Assembly (NCBI GenBank): GCA_024636405.1
Contig: JAGXHC010000275.1
Span: 1 to 5,615 of the forward strand
Direction: 5' to 3'
Source: Sulfitobacter sp.
GTDB taxonomy: Bacteria > Pseudomonadota > Alphaproteobacteria > Rhodobacterales > Rhodobacteraceae
Length of the DNA: 5,615 bases
Position numbers and translations under genes: made by a program. Shown piece after piece: positions 5,492 through 5,615 of the stretch (the first letter of the stretch is position 1; every line of letters starts with the position of its first letter). The notes beneath the pieces are model-generated. The model did no database searches. It saw nothing but the letters and a program-made list of their open reading frames with translations, and had not been told where the DNA came from.

Positions 5492-5615
5492 TCAGGGGCG
5501 TATCGCTGCGTCCTCGACTTGGATGCGGTGCCGCAGCATCAGCGCGTTGAGGATGGTAAAGACCACGGCAACGCCCCAGAGCCCCAGCACCATAGGTGCA
5601 ACGATGATTTCGACC
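5492..5615 (-). CDS. C-terminal end of a membrane protein, probably isoprenylcysteine carboxyl methyltransferase family
   Basis: Only the last 40 codons and the TGA stop (complement of 5492-5494) lie in the window; the 5' end is beyond the right edge. The peptide starts VEIIVAPMVLGLWGVAVVFT, a strongly hydrophobic stretch that forms a membrane helix, continues LNALMLRHRIQVEDAAIRP and ends. The ending with a helix, then LNA-LxxRxRIxVEDAAL, is one I recall from bacterial isoprenylcysteine carboxyl methyltransferase-like proteins, where it follows the conserved RHPNY segment. That segment would be just outside the window, so the family call is from memory of the tail only. Other small polytopic membrane proteins remain possible. 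Same strand as GST-sdaA, but separated by 194 bp. Confidence 0.6.
   Translation of the reverse strand, partial: VEIIVAPMVLGLWGVAVVFTILNALMLRHRIQVEDAAIRP

Overview
The window looks like a chromosomal segment from an alphaproteobacterium, most likely a marine Rhodobacterales (Roseobacter-type) organism. The reasons are high GC with G/C-rich third positions, short intergenic spacers, and familiar protein types: pirin, a 3-hydroxyisobutyrate dehydrogenase-like enzyme, a WWRDDD-type deacetylase-like protein, and single-chain iron-sulfur L-serine ammonia-lyase. This placement is inference from recall of family sequences; no search was run. I see no mobile element, CRISPR array, tRNA or rRNA.

Layout. 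Left edge: the first 70 codons of a pirin gene on the minus strand, diverging from a plus-strand beta-hydroxyacid dehydrogenase (437-1381). The 225-bp gap between them holds a possible pirin promoter and a cluster of GTGCA words. A 195-bp gap with a GC hairpin plus T-run and a candidate promoter leads to a tight plus-strand pair: a cytoplasmic polysaccharide-deacetylase-like protein (1577-2341) and a GNAT-type acetyltransferase (2352-3212). The pair converges on L-serine ammonia-lyase sdaA (3223-4596, minus). The 10 bp between the two stop codons form the core of a perfect 18-bp palindrome that contains both stops. sdaA is translationally coupled (TGATG overlap) to an upstream glutathione S-transferase gene (4596-5297, minus). 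The right edge carries the last 40 codons of a membrane protein, probably of the isoprenylcysteine carboxyl methyltransferase type, on the minus strand.

Function. The clearest metabolic statement is serine to pyruvate plus ammonia by SdaA, with a co-transcribed GST. The dehydrogenase probably oxidises or reduces a short 3-hydroxyacid/semialdehyde pair; its substrate cannot be read from the sequence. The deacetylase-like/GNAT pair may act on the same acylated amino-sugar or amine, but that is inferred only from gene coupling.

The region is mostly ordinary housekeeping or accessory metabolism. I found no convincing undescribed system. The observations most worth checking are the stop-codon palindrome, the GST-sdaA coupling, and the deacetylase-like/acetyltransferase pair with altered catalytic motifs.
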